64,000 bases of DNA from Pseudonocardiales bacterium (GTDB lineage: Bacteria > Actinomycetota > Actinomycetes > Mycobacteriales > Pseudonocardiaceae), in NCBI GenBank assembly GCA_019243635.1, contig JAFAUB010000166.1:27355-91354 (forward strand). The letters are read 5' to 3'. The notes beneath the pieces were generated by a model that ran no database searches, had not been told where the DNA came from, and worked only from the letters and a program-made list of their open reading frames with translations. A program made the translations under genes and the position numbers. This document shows positions 9,919 to 19,295 of the stretch, one piece after another; the first letter of the stretch is position 1, and every line of letters begins with the position of its first letter.

Positions 9919-10004
9919 CCCGTCCCTGCCCCGACATGGAGACATACCGGGGCGATCAGTGCCGTCATAGCCCCGGTATGTCTCCATGTCGGGGCAGGGA
10001 CGGG
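9919..10004. repeat. Perfect 35-bp inverted repeat, copy 1 of palindrome family
   Basis: Bases 9919-9953 and 9970-10004 are exact reverse complements (35 bp) around a 16-nt loop (9954-9969). The core CCGACATGGAGACATACC is nearly identical to the palindrome at 17017-17078, which also has a 16-nt loop. There is no U-tract. The stop codon of the cysteine dioxygenase gene lies in the loop, so the last residues of that protein are encoded by one arm. Candidate terminator, mRNA stabiliser or REP-like mobile palindrome. Confidence 0.9.
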
Positions 10005-10420
10005 GTGTAGACGTGCACGCTGACCGCAGGGGTGGTGGCGGTGTTGGTCAGCTGGTGGACGTAGTGCGGGCCGAAGGCGCGGCAGCACCCGGCGGCCAGC
10101 TCGCGGGTGACCTCCACCGCAGGCCGGCCCGGCTGAGCGGCGACCACCCGCTCGGTCAGCATGCCGGCCGCGATCGCGAAGGCGCCTGACGCCGGGCCGT
10201 GGTCGTGCGGGTAGGTGCCCTGGCCGGGTAGCCACGACAGCAGCCACACCTCCTGCTGTTCGGTTCGTTCGAGCAGCCGGTACCAGCGGGTGTCGGTGCG
10301 GTAGTCCACCAAGCAGCGCCACCGCTCGGGGTGCGCGGCCAGGGTCATGGCGAGACTTGTCGGGCTACCGGGACGGGCCATGTCGGGATCCGGGACAGTG
10401 AGGTAGGGCACGGCGTGCAT
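9965..10420 (-). CDS. Cysteine dioxygenase family protein
   Basis: Cupin iron enzyme expected to oxidise L-cysteine to cysteine sulfinate. The 151-residue product has WLLSWLPGQGTYPHDHG with candidate iron ligands H72 and H74, and YVHQLTN with H122, matching the three-His site of type I cysteine dioxygenases; SVHVYTPSL is the usual C-terminal strand. The final about 11 residues (PRHGDIPGL) are encoded by the arm of the palindrome at 9919-10004 and are probably not ancestral. A cystathionine-lyase-type remnant lies just upstream, consistent with a former cysteine-metabolism cluster. Confidence 0.85.
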   Translation of the reverse strand: MHAVPYLTVPDPDMARPGSPTSLAMTLAAHPERWRCLVDYRTDTRWYRLLERTEQQEVWLLSWLPGQGTYPHDHGPASGAFAIAAGMLTERVVAAQPGRPAVEVTRELAAGCCRAFGPHYVHQLTNTATTPAVSVHVYTPSLPRHGDIPGL

Positions 10421-10630
10421 GGGAGGTTCCTCCGCGGGATCGGTGAACCGACCGCGCGGCGGCCACCACCGGGGCAGGGTGGGCCGTCGAGAAACGCGGT
10501 CAGCGGGACAGGGGGCTCACCGCGTGGGACAGAGCGCACTCGCCACCCGGCGTAGGTCCACCGGGGACCGCCGGACAAAGGCGACAGTACTGCTCACAAC
10601 GGACTATCAAACCAGCATGGATCCTCGGGG
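10421..10630. other. Non-coding stretch upstream of cysteine dioxygenase
   Basis: No convincing gene on either strand. It should contain the promoter of the dioxygenase gene (read leftward); GGAGGTTCC-like purine-rich sequence just ahead of its ATG could serve as ribosome-binding site. Nothing else recognised. Confidence 0.4.
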
Positions 10631-10844
10631 TCAAGTCGTGTCGAGTGCCTGGCGCAGATCAGCGAGCAGCTCCTCGGGATCCTCCACGCCGACGGACAGC
10701 CGGACCTGACCCGGCGCGATCCCCGCCCCCGCGAGTGCTGAGCACCTCCGCGTAGTCGTGCGCGTTGTCGAAGGCAAAGGCTGAGGACCGCACCACGGGC
10801 AGCCCCAGAGGACGTGACATACCCAGAACGCCACCCACCGTCAC
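10631..10844 (-). pseudogene. Cystathionine gamma-lyase/synthase-type PLP enzyme, internally deleted remnant
   Basis: Two pieces of one Cys/Met-metabolism PLP enzyme lie end to end on the minus strand. The first (about 10740-10844) reads RPLGLPVVRSSAFAFDNAHDY, the N-terminal region of the family; the second, in another frame (about 10631-10740), reads GIAPGQVRLSVGVEDPEELL, then ADLRQALDTT and a stop, the canonical C-terminus. About 300 central codons, including the PLP lysine, are missing and the join is out of frame. The gene is dead. Its position upstream of cysteine dioxygenase suggests an earlier transsulfuration or cysteine-degradation unit. Confidence 0.75.
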
Positions 10845-10919
10845 TCCGCAGCGCGAGCACGATCGCCACTTGGGCTGACAGTGACAATGATTCGGTCAAA
10901 TCCCCACACTGGGGCGCGT

Positions 10920-11292
10920 TCAGGCATAGAAGTTCAGATCCACCTCGGCGAAGGAAGTCACCCAAAACCATCGTGACCCGACCGGCGGCGGTGAAGACCT
11001 CGACAGCGTGGGAAAACCGCCCATCCTGCACGTCCACCCAGGAGTTTGCTATCGACTGGTCGGCGGCCCCCAGAAGGCGAAACATCATCCTGCTGCCCGA
11101 CTTCGGGAGGAGACCGGGGTCTGCAGGTTGACGGAAAGCGTCCAGCTCAGGTGCGCCATGAGTGGCTACGGGGACGCAACGGATGACCGCACCGGCATCG
11201 CCGACCGGCTCTCCCGCCTCGAATGCCCACAACGCCCGAGCGATCTTCTCGACTACCCGAGACACCCCGGCCGCGTCCACACCGCTCACCAT
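10920..11292 (-). pseudogene. Conserved hypothetical protein with 3' frameshift
   Basis: From ATG 11292 the frame encodes VVEKIARALWAFEAGEPVGD, LPKSGSRMMFRLLGAAD, SWVDVQDGRFSHAVEVF and VTMVLGDF, which reads like a conserved actinobacterial protein of unknown function. After GDF the frame runs into non-protein-like sequence, whereas the next frame gives FAEVDLNFYA and a stop at 10920-10922. A one-base insertion near 10957 in CTTCCTTCGCC therefore probably destroyed the natural C-terminus. The unshifted frame extends far beyond, to 10594, through the neighbouring pseudogene, and is not a real gene there. The upstream extension to 11478 overlaps gpsA and is doubtful. Confidence 0.55.
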
Positions 11293-11474
11293 AAACTCGC
11301 CGGTAACCTGTAAGGAAGTTCTCAACTGGGCGGCCAGAGCCGGTTTGGTTCCTAGCGTTCGCGATCTTCCGCCGACGGACGTCCGTCGGATTTGCACTTC
11401 CACAGGCGGCGTACGCGCAGCGCCACCATGCCGGTCTCCGAAGTCCCGCACTGACGCGTCGGTTGGCGACGACG

Positions 11475-12485
11475 TCATTCCGGTCCGTGGGCTCGGCCGA
11501 GAAGCTCAGCGGCCATCTGCCTGGGGGACTGGCCCTCGTAACAGACTCGGCGCACACTGTCGGCGATGGGCACCTCAACGCCACAGCGGGCGGCCAGTCC
11601 CTGGATCGACGAGCAGGACTTGACGCCCTCGACCACCTGACCGTGGGTGGCCCGCTGCGCCTGCTCAAGGGTGTCACCCAGCCCGAGCCGGTAGCCGAAG
11701 GAACGGTTGCGGGACAGCGGTGAGAAGCAGGTGGCCACCAGGTCGCCGAGGCCGGCCAGCCCCGCGAAGGTCATCGGGTCGGCGCCCAGCGCCGCACCCA
11801 GCCGTGCCATCTCGGCCAGTCCCCGGGTGATCAGCGTCGCAAGGGTGTTGTCCCCGTATCCCAGTCCAGCAGCCACCCCGCAGGCCAGCGCGATCACGTT
11901 CTTGCATGCGCCGCCGAGCTCGCAGCCGATCACGTCGGTGTTGGTGTACGGCCGGAAGTAACCGGTCCCACAGGCGTGCTGCACCGCGACGGCACGGTCG
12001 TGGTCGATGCAGGCGACCACGCTCGCGGTGGGCTGCTCGGCGGCGATCTCGCGAGCCAGGTTGGGTCCGGACACCACCACCACCTGGTCGGGAGCGACGG
12101 CGGTGACATCCAACACGACCTCACTCATCCGCTTGAGGCTGTCCAGCTCAACGCCCTTGGCCAGGCTCACCAGGGTGGCCTCCGGGGGGATGGACTTGTG
12201 CCACTCGAGCAGGTTGTCACGCAGCGTCTGGCTGGGTAGGGCGAGTACTACCGCATTCACTCCGTCCAGCGCCGTCTTCGCGCGCGCGGTGGCCCGCAGG
12301 GAAGCCGGAAGCGTCACCCCCGGCAGATAGTCCGGGTTGGTGTGCCGGTGGGCGACCGCGTCGGCTACCTCAGTCCGACGGGCCCAGAGCATGACGTCCC
12401 GGCCGGCATCGGCGAGCACCTTGGCGAACGTGGTGCCCCAGGAACCCGCGCCCATCACCGCGATTCGCTGCACTACCCCGGTCAT
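11475..12485 (-). CDS. gpsA: Glycerol-3-phosphate dehydrogenase [NAD(P)+]
   Basis: Reduces dihydroxyacetone phosphate to sn-glycerol-3-phosphate for phospholipid synthesis. The N-terminal Rossmann motif [15 protein letters not shown], the GPNLAREIA motif, the catalytic lysine region [13 protein letters not shown] and [21 protein letters not shown] are all present; 336 residues. ATG 12485 is chosen because GGGAGG lies 5 nt before it; the ATG at 12497 overlaps that ribosome-binding site. It is divergent from cofC, as in mycobacteria where gpsA/ddl and cofC are neighbours. Confidence 0.96.
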   Translation of the reverse strand: MTGVVQRIAVMGAGSWGTTFAKVLADAGRDVMLWARRTEVADAVAHRHTNPDYLPGVTLPASLRATARAKTALDGVNAVVLALPSQTLRDNLLEWHKSIPPEATLVSLAKGVELDSLKRMSEVVLDVTAVAPDQVVVVSGPNLAREIAAEQPTASVVACIDHDRAVAVQHACGTGYFRPYTNTDVIGCELGGACKNVIALACGVAAGLGYGDNTLATLITRGLAEMARLGAALGADPMTFAGLAGLGDLVATCFSPLSRNRSFGYRLGLGDTLEQAQRATHGQVVEGVKSCSSIQGLAARCGVEVPIADSVRRVCYEGQSPRQMAAELLGRAHGPE

Positions 12486-12563
12486 GACGCCTCCCATCTG
12501 GCGAAGTCTCCCCTGCCGCCGGATCGGCAGGTCCAGCGGCCGTCGGCGCGGGAGGATAGAGCC

Positions 12564-13226
12564 ATGCAGGTGGACCTGCTCGTCCCGGTGAAACCGCTCG
12601 CCAGGGCCAAGAGCCGGCTACGTGGGGCGGCCGACGACGGGGCTGGTGCCCCCGAGGCGCACGCCCGGCTGGTCCTCGCGCTGGCCCGGGACACCCTCGC
12701 GGCCGCGGCTGGTGCGGCTGTGGTCCGCCGAGCGGTCGCGATCTGCTCCGACGAGGAGGTACGCACCGCGCTCGCGGGCGATGGGGTGCAGGTGATCCCC
12801 GACGAGCCGGCCGCCGGCCTCAACCCGGCCCTGCGCTACGGGGAAGCAGTGCTCCGCACGGCCGACCCCACCACGACGGTCGGGGTGCTGCAGGCCGACC
12901 TGCCGGCGCTGAGCCCGCTGGAGCTGGACCGCGCCGTCCGCCACGGGCTGGCCACCGGCGGCCGGGCGTTCTGCGCGGATCGAACGGGCACCGGGACGAC
13001 CCTGTTGCTTGCCCCCCCGGGGCAGCTCTTGGAGCCTCGCTTCGGAGTCGGCTCGGCCGCGGCGCACCGGGCCACCGGTGCTCGGGAGCTCTCCGGTTTC
13101 TGGCCGGGACTGTGTTGCGACGTCGACACCGCGGCTGATCTGGCCGTCGCGCGCGGCCTGGGCCTCGGTCGGTTCACCCGCGCCGCACTGCGCCGGCCCG
13201 GGTTCGACGTTGTCACCCCGGAGTGA
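12564..13226 (+). CDS. cofC: 2-phospho-L-lactate (phosphoenolpyruvate) guanylyltransferase
   Basis: CofC/FbiD nucleotidyltransferase that activates the phospho-C3 unit for coenzyme F420 synthesis. The product, 220 residues from ATG 12564, begins [20 protein letters not shown], the PVK..LxxAKSRL signature, and contains [17 protein letters not shown] and [24 protein letters not shown] is 8-9 nt upstream. Frames running further upstream overlap gpsA and are shadows. It predicts an F420-using host. Confidence 0.93.
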   Translation: MQVDLLVPVKPLARAKSRLRGAADDGAGAPEAHARLVLALARDTLAAAAGAAVVRRAVAICSDEEVRTALAGDGVQVIPDEPAAGLNPALRYGEAVLRTADPTTTVGVLQADLPALSPLELDRAVRHGLATGGRAFCADRTGTGTTLLLAPPGQLLEPRFGVGSAAAHRATGARELSGFWPGLCCDVDTAADLAVARGLGLGRFTRAALRRPGFDVVTPE

Positions 13227-13272
13227 GGTGGTTGCTCCCTTGCGAGCCGTCGATATACGGAACAATGACGGG

Positions 13273-15459
13273 GTGAGCCAGCATGACGGGGGCACCGCTG
13301 TCACGCCAGCGGCCAGTACCAGCTCGGCCGGGACACTACCGCCCGCTCCCCCAGCGGCGACTCCGGTGCCGTCCGCGACCGACCTGCCTGATGACCGCTA
13401 CCTCAACCGGGAGCTGTCCTGGCTGGACTTCAACGCCCGCGTGCTCGCGCTCGCCGAGGACACCAGCCAGCCGCTGCTGGAGCGGGCCAAGTTCCTGGCG
13501 ATCTTCGCGTCGAACCAGGACGAGTTCTACATGGTGCGAGTCGCCGGACTCAAGCGCCGTGAGGAGGCCGGGCTACCCGTGCGCAGTGCGGACGGGCTGT
13601 CCCCCCGGGAGCAGCTGGCCCAGATCGCGATGCGCAGCCGGGAGCTCGCCGAGCGCCAAGCCCGGGTCTACCTCGACTCGGTCCGTCCGGAACTGGAGAA
13701 GCACGAGATCACCTTCGTCACCTGGTCCGACCTCGATGACCAGCAACGGCTGCGGTTGTCGGGTTACTTCTCCGACCAGATCTTCCCGGTGCTCACCCCG
13801 TTGGCGGTGGACCCCGCGCACCCGTTCCCCTACATCTCCAACCGGTCGTTGAACCTGGCCGTGATGGTGCGTGACCCGGACAGCCGCATCGAGCGCTTCG
13901 CCCGGGTCAAGGTGCCCAACAACGTGCCACGCCTGGTCCGGGTGGAGCGCGACCAGGACGATCGCGGGTCGCCACCCGCCACGTTCCTGCCGCTGGAGGA
14001 GCTGATAGGGGTCCATCTCCCTGAGCTGTTCGCCGGCATGGACGTGGTCGACTGGCACATCTTCCGGGTCACCCGCAACGCCGACTTCGAGGTCGAGGAG
14101 GACCGCGACGAGGACCTGCTGCAAGCAATGGAGCGAGAGCTGGCGCGACGCCGCTTCGGCCCACCGGTACGCCTGGAGGTGGCCGACAGGATGAGCGAGC
14201 GCGTGCTGGAGCTGCTGCTGCGCGAGCTCGACGTCGACCCGCACGACGTGGTCGAGGTGCCCGGCCTGCTGGACCTGTCCTGCCTGTGGCAGCTCCACGC
14301 GCTGCCCGTCCCGGAGCTGAAGGACAAGCCGTTCGTCCCGGCGACGCACCCGGCCTTCGGCGAGGGCGAGAGCCCCAAGGACGTGTTCGCCACCCTGCGC
14401 GAGGGTGACGTGTTGGTGCACCACCCTTACGACTCGTTCTCCACCAGCGTGCAGCGCTTCATCGAACAGGCTGCCGGGGACCCGCAGGTACTGGCGATCA
14501 AGCAGACACTCTACCGGACCTCCGGTGACTCCCCCATCGTCGACGCGCTGATCGACGCCGCCGAGACAGGCAAGCAGGTCGTCGCGCTGGTGGAGATCAA
14601 GGCGCGATTCGATGAGCAGGCCAACATCAAATGGGCCAGAGCGCTGGAACGCGCCGGGGTGCACGTGGTCTACGGGCTGATGGGACTCAAGACACACTGC
14701 AAGACCTCGCTGGTGGTGCGCCAGGAGGGCTCGACGATCCGCAGGTACTGCCATATCGGCACCGGCAACTACAACCCGAAGACCGCCCGGCTCTACGAGG
14801 ACATCGGGTTGTTCACCGCTGAGCCGGTGATCGGCGCTGACCTCACCGACCTGTTCAACTCGCTGACCGGCTACGCGCGGCCGACTTCCTACCGCGGCCT
14901 GCTGGTGGCGCCCTACGGAATCCGGCGCGGCATCGTGGAGCGGATCGAGGGTGAGATCACCCACGTCCGGGCCGGTCGCCCAGCCGGGATCCGGATCAAG
15001 GTCAACGCGTTGGTCGACGAGCAGGTGATCGATGCGCTGTACCGGGCGGCGCTGGCCGGTGTCCGTGTCGACATCGTGGTCCGCGGCATCTGCGCGCTCA
15101 TCCCTGGGCGCCCGGGCCTGTCGGAGTACATCCGGGTGCGCTCGATCCTGGGCCGCTTCCTCGAGCACTCGCGAGCCTTCCACTTCGTGGGCGCGGACGA
15201 GCACTGGATCGGCAGCGCCGACATGATGCACCGCAACCTGGACCGCCGGGTGGAGGCGCTGGTGCTGGTGGCCGACCCGGCCGCCACCGACGAGCTGGAC
15301 GCGATGCTCACCTCCGCCCTGGACCCGGCGACGCGATGCTGGGTGTTGGAACCAGAGGGCTCATGGAGCCCTTCCCCCTCAGCGGGGTCCACCGTCCGTG
15401 ACCATCAGACGCAGGAGATCCTTCGGCACCGCAGGAGTGACTGGCCAGGGGGTGAATGA
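13273..15459 (+). CDS. ppk: Polyphosphate kinase 1
   Basis: Reversibly polymerises the gamma-phosphate of ATP into polyphosphate. From GTG 13273 the product is 728 residues: a 40-residue Ala/Pro-rich leader, then [19 protein letters not shown] and the full PPK N, middle and two phospholipase-D-like C domains. The phosphorylated histidine is at 14695-14697 (LKTHCKTS) and the second essential histidine at 14752-14754 ([10 protein letters not shown]), 19 residues apart as in E. coli PPK. The stop lies inside the start region of mutT1, suggesting coupling. Confidence 0.96.
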   Translation: MSQHDGGTAVTPAASTSSAGTLPPAPPAATPVPSATDLPDDRYLNRELSWLDFNARVLALAEDTSQPLLERAKFLAIFASNQDEFYMVRVAGLKRREEAGLPVRSADGLSPREQLAQIAMRSRELAERQARVYLDSVRPELEKHEITFVTWSDLDDQQRLRLSGYFSDQIFPVLTPLAVDPAHPFPYISNRSLNLAVMVRDPDSRIERFARVKVPNNVPRLVRVERDQDDRGSPPATFLPLEELIGVHLPELFAGMDVVDWHIFRVTRNADFEVEEDRDEDLLQAMERELARRRFGPPVRLEVADRMSERVLELLLRELDVDPHDVVEVPGLLDLSCLWQLHALPVPELKDKPFVPATHPAFGEGESPKDVFATLREGDVLVHHPYDSFSTSVQRFIEQAAGDPQVLAIKQTLYRTSGDSPIVDALIDAAETGKQVVALVEIKARFDEQANIKWARALERAGVHVVYGLMGLKTHCKTSLVVRQEGSTIRRYCHIGTGNYNPKTARLYEDIGLFTAEPVIGADLTDLFNSLTGYARPTSYRGLLVAPYGIRRGIVERIEGEITHVRAGRPAGIRIKVNALVDEQVIDALYRAALAGVRVDIVVRGICALIPGRPGLSEYIRVRSILGRFLEHSRAFHFVGADEHWIGSADMMHRNLDRRVEALVLVADPAATDELDAMLTSALDPATRCWVLEPEGSWSPSPSAGSTVRDHQTQEILRHRRSDWPGGE

Positions 15460-16378
15460 CCACGTGCCCGCCCTGACCGCCGCCGGCGCCGCCGTGTGGC
15501 GGACATCGCCGTCGGGCGACGTCGAGGTCGCGGTGGTGCATCGGCCCGGCCTGGACGACTGGTCCCTTCCCAAGGGCAAGCCGCGCTCCGGGGAGACGCT
15601 GCCGGCCACCGCGGTGCGCGAGGTGGCCGAGGAGACCGGCCACACCGTCACGCTCGGTGCCAGGTTGGGCAGCACCCGATATCGGGTGACCGAGGGTGAG
15701 AAGGTGGTGCACTACTGGGCGGCACGGACCACGGGCGGTAGCTTCCGCCCCACCGACGAGGTCGACGAGCTGCGCTGGCTGCCCAAGGCGGCGGCGTCCG
15801 AGCTGCTCAGCTACCAGCGCGACCGGACGCTGCTGGCCGGGCTCGACGGCGCCAGCGCCGTCACCGCTACCGTGCTGCTGGTCCGGCACGCCGAGGCGGG
15901 CAAGCGCGAGACCTGGCGCGGTGATGACGACCTGCGCCCGCTGACCGTCGAGGGCCATCGGCAGGCCGAGGTTCTGCGAGCGCTGCTGCCACTGTTCGGT
16001 GCACAGCGGGTGCACTCCGCGCCACCGTTGCGGTGCCGCCAGAGCGTCGAGGGTCTCGCCGCCGACCTCGGGGTGGCGATCATCCCGGAACCGCGGTTGT
16101 CCGAGGACGGGTACCTGGCCGACCCTGCCGCCGGCCTGGCGCGGCTGAGGGAGATCGCGGCCGAGCCGGGGGGTCCGGCCGTGGTGTGCAGCCAGGGCGA
16201 GGTGACTCCCGATCTGGTCCGCAACCTCACTGACTCCGCTGGGGTGGAGGCCACCGCCGGTGGGCCACCCGAGGTGCCCAGCCGGAAGGGCAGCTACTGG
16301 GGGCTGTTCTTCGGCGGCGGCTCATGTGCACCGTCCGTCCTCCTGACCGCCGACTACTACGACGACGCGGTGCGCTGA
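15398..16378 (+). CDS. mutT1: MutT1-type Nudix hydrolase with C-terminal histidine phosphatase domain
   Basis: Two-domain sanitising enzyme. The Nudix box [20 protein letters not shown] (GX5EX7REUXEEXGU) lies in the first third; a histidine phosphatase (RHG) domain begins at [17 protein letters not shown]. Mycobacterial MutT1 has this architecture and hydrolyses 8-oxo-dGTP and diadenosine polyphosphates. GTG 15398 is used here; GTG 15452, which overlaps the ppk stop by 8 nt, is also possible. In many actinobacteria hupB follows mutT1, but here leuD follows after only 3 bp in the opposite orientation. Confidence 0.92.
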   Translation: MTIRRRRSFGTAGVTGQGVNDHVPALTAAGAAVWRTSPSGDVEVAVVHRPGLDDWSLPKGKPRSGETLPATAVREVAEETGHTVTLGARLGSTRYRVTEGEKVVHYWAARTTGGSFRPTDEVDELRWLPKAAASELLSYQRDRTLLAGLDGASAVTATVLLVRHAEAGKRETWRGDDDLRPLTVEGHRQAEVLRALLPLFGAQRVHSAPPLRCRQSVEGLAADLGVAIIPEPRLSEDGYLADPAAGLARLREIAAEPGGPAVVCSQGEVTPDLVRNLTDSAGVEATAGGPPEVPSRKGSYWGLFFGGGSCAPSVLLTADYYDDAVR

Positions 16379-16381
16379 TGG

Positions 16382-16990
16382 CTATCCCACCGTCGGCTCA
16401 CTGACAACGGTGGTCGGCAGCCACGACGGGCGTTGGGCCTCGAATGCGTCGATCCGCTGGGCGTGGCGCAGGCTCAGCGAGATGTCGTCCAACCCTTCCA
16501 GCAGGCGCCAGCGGGTGTAGCCGTCGATCGCGAAGCCCACCGTGAGGTTCTTGGCCCGCACGGTCTGCGCCGACAGATCGACGGTGATCTCAGTGCCCGG
16601 CTCGGTCTCCAGCAGCCTCCAGATCGACTCGACATCGACCCGCTCGCACTGGGCCGCGAGCAGACCCTGCTTGCCGGCGTTGCCCCGGAAGATGTCACCG
16701 AACCGCGGCGAGATCACCACCCGGAACCCGTAGTCCAGCAACGCCCAGACCGCGTGCTCCCGTGACGACCCGGTGCCGAAGTCCGGCCCGGCGACCAGCA
16801 CGCTGCCGTTGCGGTAGGCATCGAGGTTGAGCACGAAGTCCTCGTGGGCACGCCAGGCCGCGAACAGTCCATCCTCGAACCCGGTGCGGCTGACCCGTTT
16901 GAGGTAGGCCGCCGGAATGATCTGGTCAGTGTCCACATCAGACCGTCGCAGCGGAACCCCGACCCCCGTGTGTCCCCTGAACGCTTCCAT
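16382..16990 (-). CDS. leuD: 3-isopropylmalate dehydratase small subunit
   Basis: Small subunit of isopropylmalate isomerase in leucine synthesis, also used in the citramalate route to isoleucine. ATG 16990 follows GAAGGGAG by 4-5 nt and gives 202 residues beginning [48 protein letters not shown] and [11 protein letters not shown] are the expected swivel-domain motifs. It is downstream of leuC on the same strand, separated by the palindrome at 17017-17078. Confidence 0.96.
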   Translation of the reverse strand: MEAFRGHTGVGVPLRRSDVDTDQIIPAAYLKRVSRTGFEDGLFAAWRAHEDFVLNLDAYRNGSVLVAGPDFGTGSSREHAVWALLDYGFRVVISPRFGDIFRGNAGKQGLLAAQCERVDVESIWRLLETEPGTEITVDLSAQTVRAKNLTVGFAIDGYTRWRLLEGLDDISLSLRHAQRIDAFEAQRPSWLPTTVVSEPTVG

Positions 16991-17016
16991 CGAGCTCCCT
17001 TCAGCGCGGTTTCCCC

Positions 17017-17078
17017 CCGACATGGAGCCATATCGGGGCAGACCGACCGCCGATAGCCCCGATATGGCTCCAGGTCGG
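17017..17078. repeat. 23-bp inverted repeat, copy 2 of palindrome family
   Basis: Arms 17017-17039 and 17056-17078 pair at 22 of 23 positions around a 16-nt loop (17040-17055). The arm CCGACATGGAGCCATATC matches the copy at 9919-10004 at most positions, and both loops end in ATA next to the right arm. It starts 2 bp after the leuC stop codon and lies 27 bp before the leuD start, so it could reduce or stabilise read-through within the leuCD operon. Confidence 0.85.
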
Positions 17079-17080
17079 CG

Positions 17081-18520
17081 TCAGTTGTCGAGGTCGGTGG
17101 GGGAGGAGAGGGTGCCGCGGATCGCGGTGGCGGCCGCGACCAGCGGGGAGACCAGATGGGTGCGGCCGCCTTTGCCTTGCCGGCCCTCGAAGTTGCGGTT
17201 GGAGGTCGACGCGCAGCGCTCGCCGGCGACGAGCTGATCGGGGTTCATCCCCAGGCACATCGAGCAGCCCGCCGAGCGCCACTGGGCACCGGCTGCGGTG
17301 AACACCGCGTGCAGGCCCTCGGCCTCAGCCTGGGCGCGCACCCGCATCGAGCCGGGAACGACGAGCATTCGTACCCCGTCGCGCACCCGCCGGCCGGCGA
17401 GCACCGCCGCCGCCGCCCGCAGATCCTCGATCCGCCCATTGGTGCAGGACCCGAGGAACACCGTGTCCACCGCGATCTCGCGCAGCGGGGTGCCGGGTTG
17501 CAGACCCATGTAGGACAGTGCCTTGCGCATCGCGAGCCGCTCGCCCTCGTCGGTGACCTGCTCGGGGTCAGGCACTCGCTCGGACAACGGTAGACCCTGG
17601 CCGGGGTTGGTTCCCCAGGTCACGAACGGCGTCAGGGTGTCGGCGTCGATGTGCACCTGCGCGTCGAAGGTGGCGTCGTCATCGGTGCGCAGGCCGGCCC
17701 AGTGCCGCATCGCCGTGTCCCACCGAGCCCCGGCGGGCGCATGCGGCCGACCGGCCAGATAGTCGAAGGTGGTGGCATCCGGGGCGATCATCCCGGCCCG
17801 GGCTCCCGCCTCGATCGACATGTTGCAGATCGTCATGCGGGCTTCCATGGACAGCTGCTCGATCACGTTTCCCCGGTACTCCAGCACATATCCCGCTCCG
17901 CCACCGGTGCCGATCCGGGCGATCACCGCCAAGATGATGTCCTTGCTCGTGACGCCGGTGGGCAGCGTCCCCTCGCGGCTTTGCACGACCACCGCCATGG
18001 TCTTGAACGGGCGCAGCGGCAGGGTCTGGGTGGCCAGTACGTGCTCCACCTCCGAGGTGCCGATGCCGAACGCCAGCGCGCCGAAGGCACCATGCGTGGA
18101 GGTGTGCGAGTCACCGCAGACCACCGTCATCCCCGGTTGGGTGAGGCCGAGCTGGGGCCCCACGACGTGCACGATGCCCTGCTCGACGTCACCCATCGAG
18201 TGCAGCCGCACACCGAACTCCGCGCAGTTCCGGCGCAGTGTCTCCACCTGGATGCGGGACACCTCATCGGTGATCGGCAGCTCGATGTCGGTGGTGGGAA
18301 CGTTGTGATCTTCGGTTGCGATGGTCAGATCGGGTCGGCGGACCGGTCGAGCAGCCAGCCGCAAGCCGTCGAAGGCCTGCGGGCTGGTGACCTCGTGCAC
18401 CAGGTGCAGGTCGATGTAGAGCAGGTCGGGCGCCGCGCTCTCAGCGTCGTCATCCGGGTCACCCCCGCCCCGATGGACCACGTGTGCGTCCCAGACCTTC
18501 GCCGCGAGCGTGCGTCCCAT
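17081..18520 (-). CDS. leuC: 3-isopropylmalate dehydratase large subunit
   Basis: [4Fe-4S] aconitase-family subunit of isopropylmalate isomerase. From ATG 18520 (GGAGGGAGC upstream) the product is 479 residues. Cluster-ligand cysteines are in [13 protein letters not shown] and in [13 protein letters not shown]; substrate motifs [20 protein letters not shown] and DKGVTSKD-type regions are present. A short acidic insertion, [12 protein letters not shown], follows the N-terminal VWDAHVVHR, as seen in several actinobacteria. Divergent from ndgR with only 73 bp between. Confidence 0.97.
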   Translation of the reverse strand: MGRTLAAKVWDAHVVHRGGGDPDDDAESAAPDLLYIDLHLVHEVTSPQAFDGLRLAARPVRRPDLTIATEDHNVPTTDIELPITDEVSRIQVETLRRNCAEFGVRLHSMGDVEQGIVHVVGPQLGLTQPGMTVVCGDSHTSTHGAFGALAFGIGTSEVEHVLATQTLPLRPFKTMAVVVQSREGTLPTGVTSKDIILAVIARIGTGGGAGYVLEYRGNVIEQLSMEARMTICNMSIEAGARAGMIAPDATTFDYLAGRPHAPAGARWDTAMRHWAGLRTDDDATFDAQVHIDADTLTPFVTWGTNPGQGLPLSERVPDPEQVTDEGERLAMRKALSYMGLQPGTPLREIAVDTVFLGSCTNGRIEDLRAAAAVLAGRRVRDGVRMLVVPGSMRVRAQAEAEGLHAVFTAAGAQWRSAGCSMCLGMNPDQLVAGERCASTSNRNFEGRQGKGGRTHLVSPLVAAATAIRGTLSSPTDLDN

Positions 18521-18593
18521 CAGCGCTGCTCCCTCCACGCCTAGCGCTCCCACATGCTGGACATCTCACATAGCGGGAAGTTAATATCGACTT
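18521..18593. promoter_or_regulatory. Divergent leuC/ndgR promoter region
   Basis: This 73-bp gap must hold the leuC and ndgR promoters and, by analogy with NdgR/LtbR regulators of Streptomyces and Corynebacterium, the IclR operator. It is locally AT-richer (GGGAAGTTAATATCG near 18578-18592). No operator could be fixed by eye. Confidence 0.4.
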
Positions 18594-19295
18594 GTGGAAC
18601 AGCATAGCGGCATCGGCGTGCTGGACAAAGCTGTCATGGTGCTGCGCACGGTCGCCGCGAGCCCCTGCGGGCTGGCCGACTTGTGCGCCCGTACCGGGCT
18701 GCCCCGGGCCACCGCCCACCGGCTGGCGGTGGGGCTGGAAGTGCACCGGCTGCTCAGCCGCGGTGGCGACGGACGATGGCGTCCCGGGCCCGCGCTGCGC
18801 GAGTTGGGTGAGGGTGCGCTGGACCCGTTGCTCGACGCCGCCGCGATGGTGCTACCCCGGCTGCGCGACGTCACCGGCGAGAGCGTCCAGCTCTACCGGC
18901 GGGACGGGATGGTCCGGGTCTGCGTGGCGGCCGCCGAGCCCCACAGCGGCCTGCGCGACACCGTCCCGGTGGGAGCCCGGCTACCGATGACGGCCGGGTC
19001 AGGCGCCAAGATCCTGGCGGCGTGGGCTGACCCGGCCACCCGACACGCCGTGCTCGGTGAGGCCGTATTCGGCGAGCGGACCCTCCTGGAGGTCCGCAGG
19101 CGGGGCTGGGCGCAGAGCGTGGCCGAACGCGAGTCCGGGGTGGCCAGTGTCTCCGCCCCGGTGCGCGACGGCGCCGGCACCGTGATTGCCGCAGTGTCGG
19201 TATCCGGCCCGGTGGAGCGGATCGGCCGGCGGCCGGGCGTCCGCTGGGCCGCCGACCTGCTGGCCGCCGCCGAGGCGCTGCACAACCGCCTCTGA
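18594..19295 (+). CDS. ndgR: IclR-family regulator NdgR/LtbR
   Basis: Transcription factor expected to control leuCD and other amino-acid genes. The 233-residue product has an N-terminal winged HTH (LADLCARTGLPRATAHRLAVG, about residues 27-47) and the IclR effector domain (LRDTVPVGARLPMTAGSGAKILAAW, SVAERESGVASVSAPVRDGAGTVIAAVSVSGP). GTG start at 18594. Divergent orientation to leuC is the conserved arrangement of NdgR (Streptomyces) and LtbR (Corynebacterium). It marks the left edge of the conserved backbone before the island-like region. Confidence 0.92.
   Translation: MEQHSGIGVLDKAVMVLRTVAASPCGLADLCARTGLPRATAHRLAVGLEVHRLLSRGGDGRWRPGPALRELGEGALDPLLDAAAMVLPRLRDVTGESVQLYRRDGMVRVCVAAAEPHSGLRDTVPVGARLPMTAGSGAKILAAWADPATRHAVLGEAVFGERTLLEVRRRGWAQSVAERESGVASVSAPVRDGAGTVIAAVSVSGPVERIGRRPGVRWAADLLAAAEALHNRL

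Noticed and set aside
10594..11478. A single 294-aa protein over this region
   Set aside because: Its parts correspond to a frameshifted hypothetical gene and to an unrelated PLP-enzyme remnant read in the wrong frame; the C-terminal third is not protein-like.
13573..15231. A 552-codon open frame antisense to ppk
   Set aside because: It lies wholly opposite the ppk catalytic domains, has His/Gln/Asp-rich composition with no motifs, and is explained by GC-rich codon bias of ppk.
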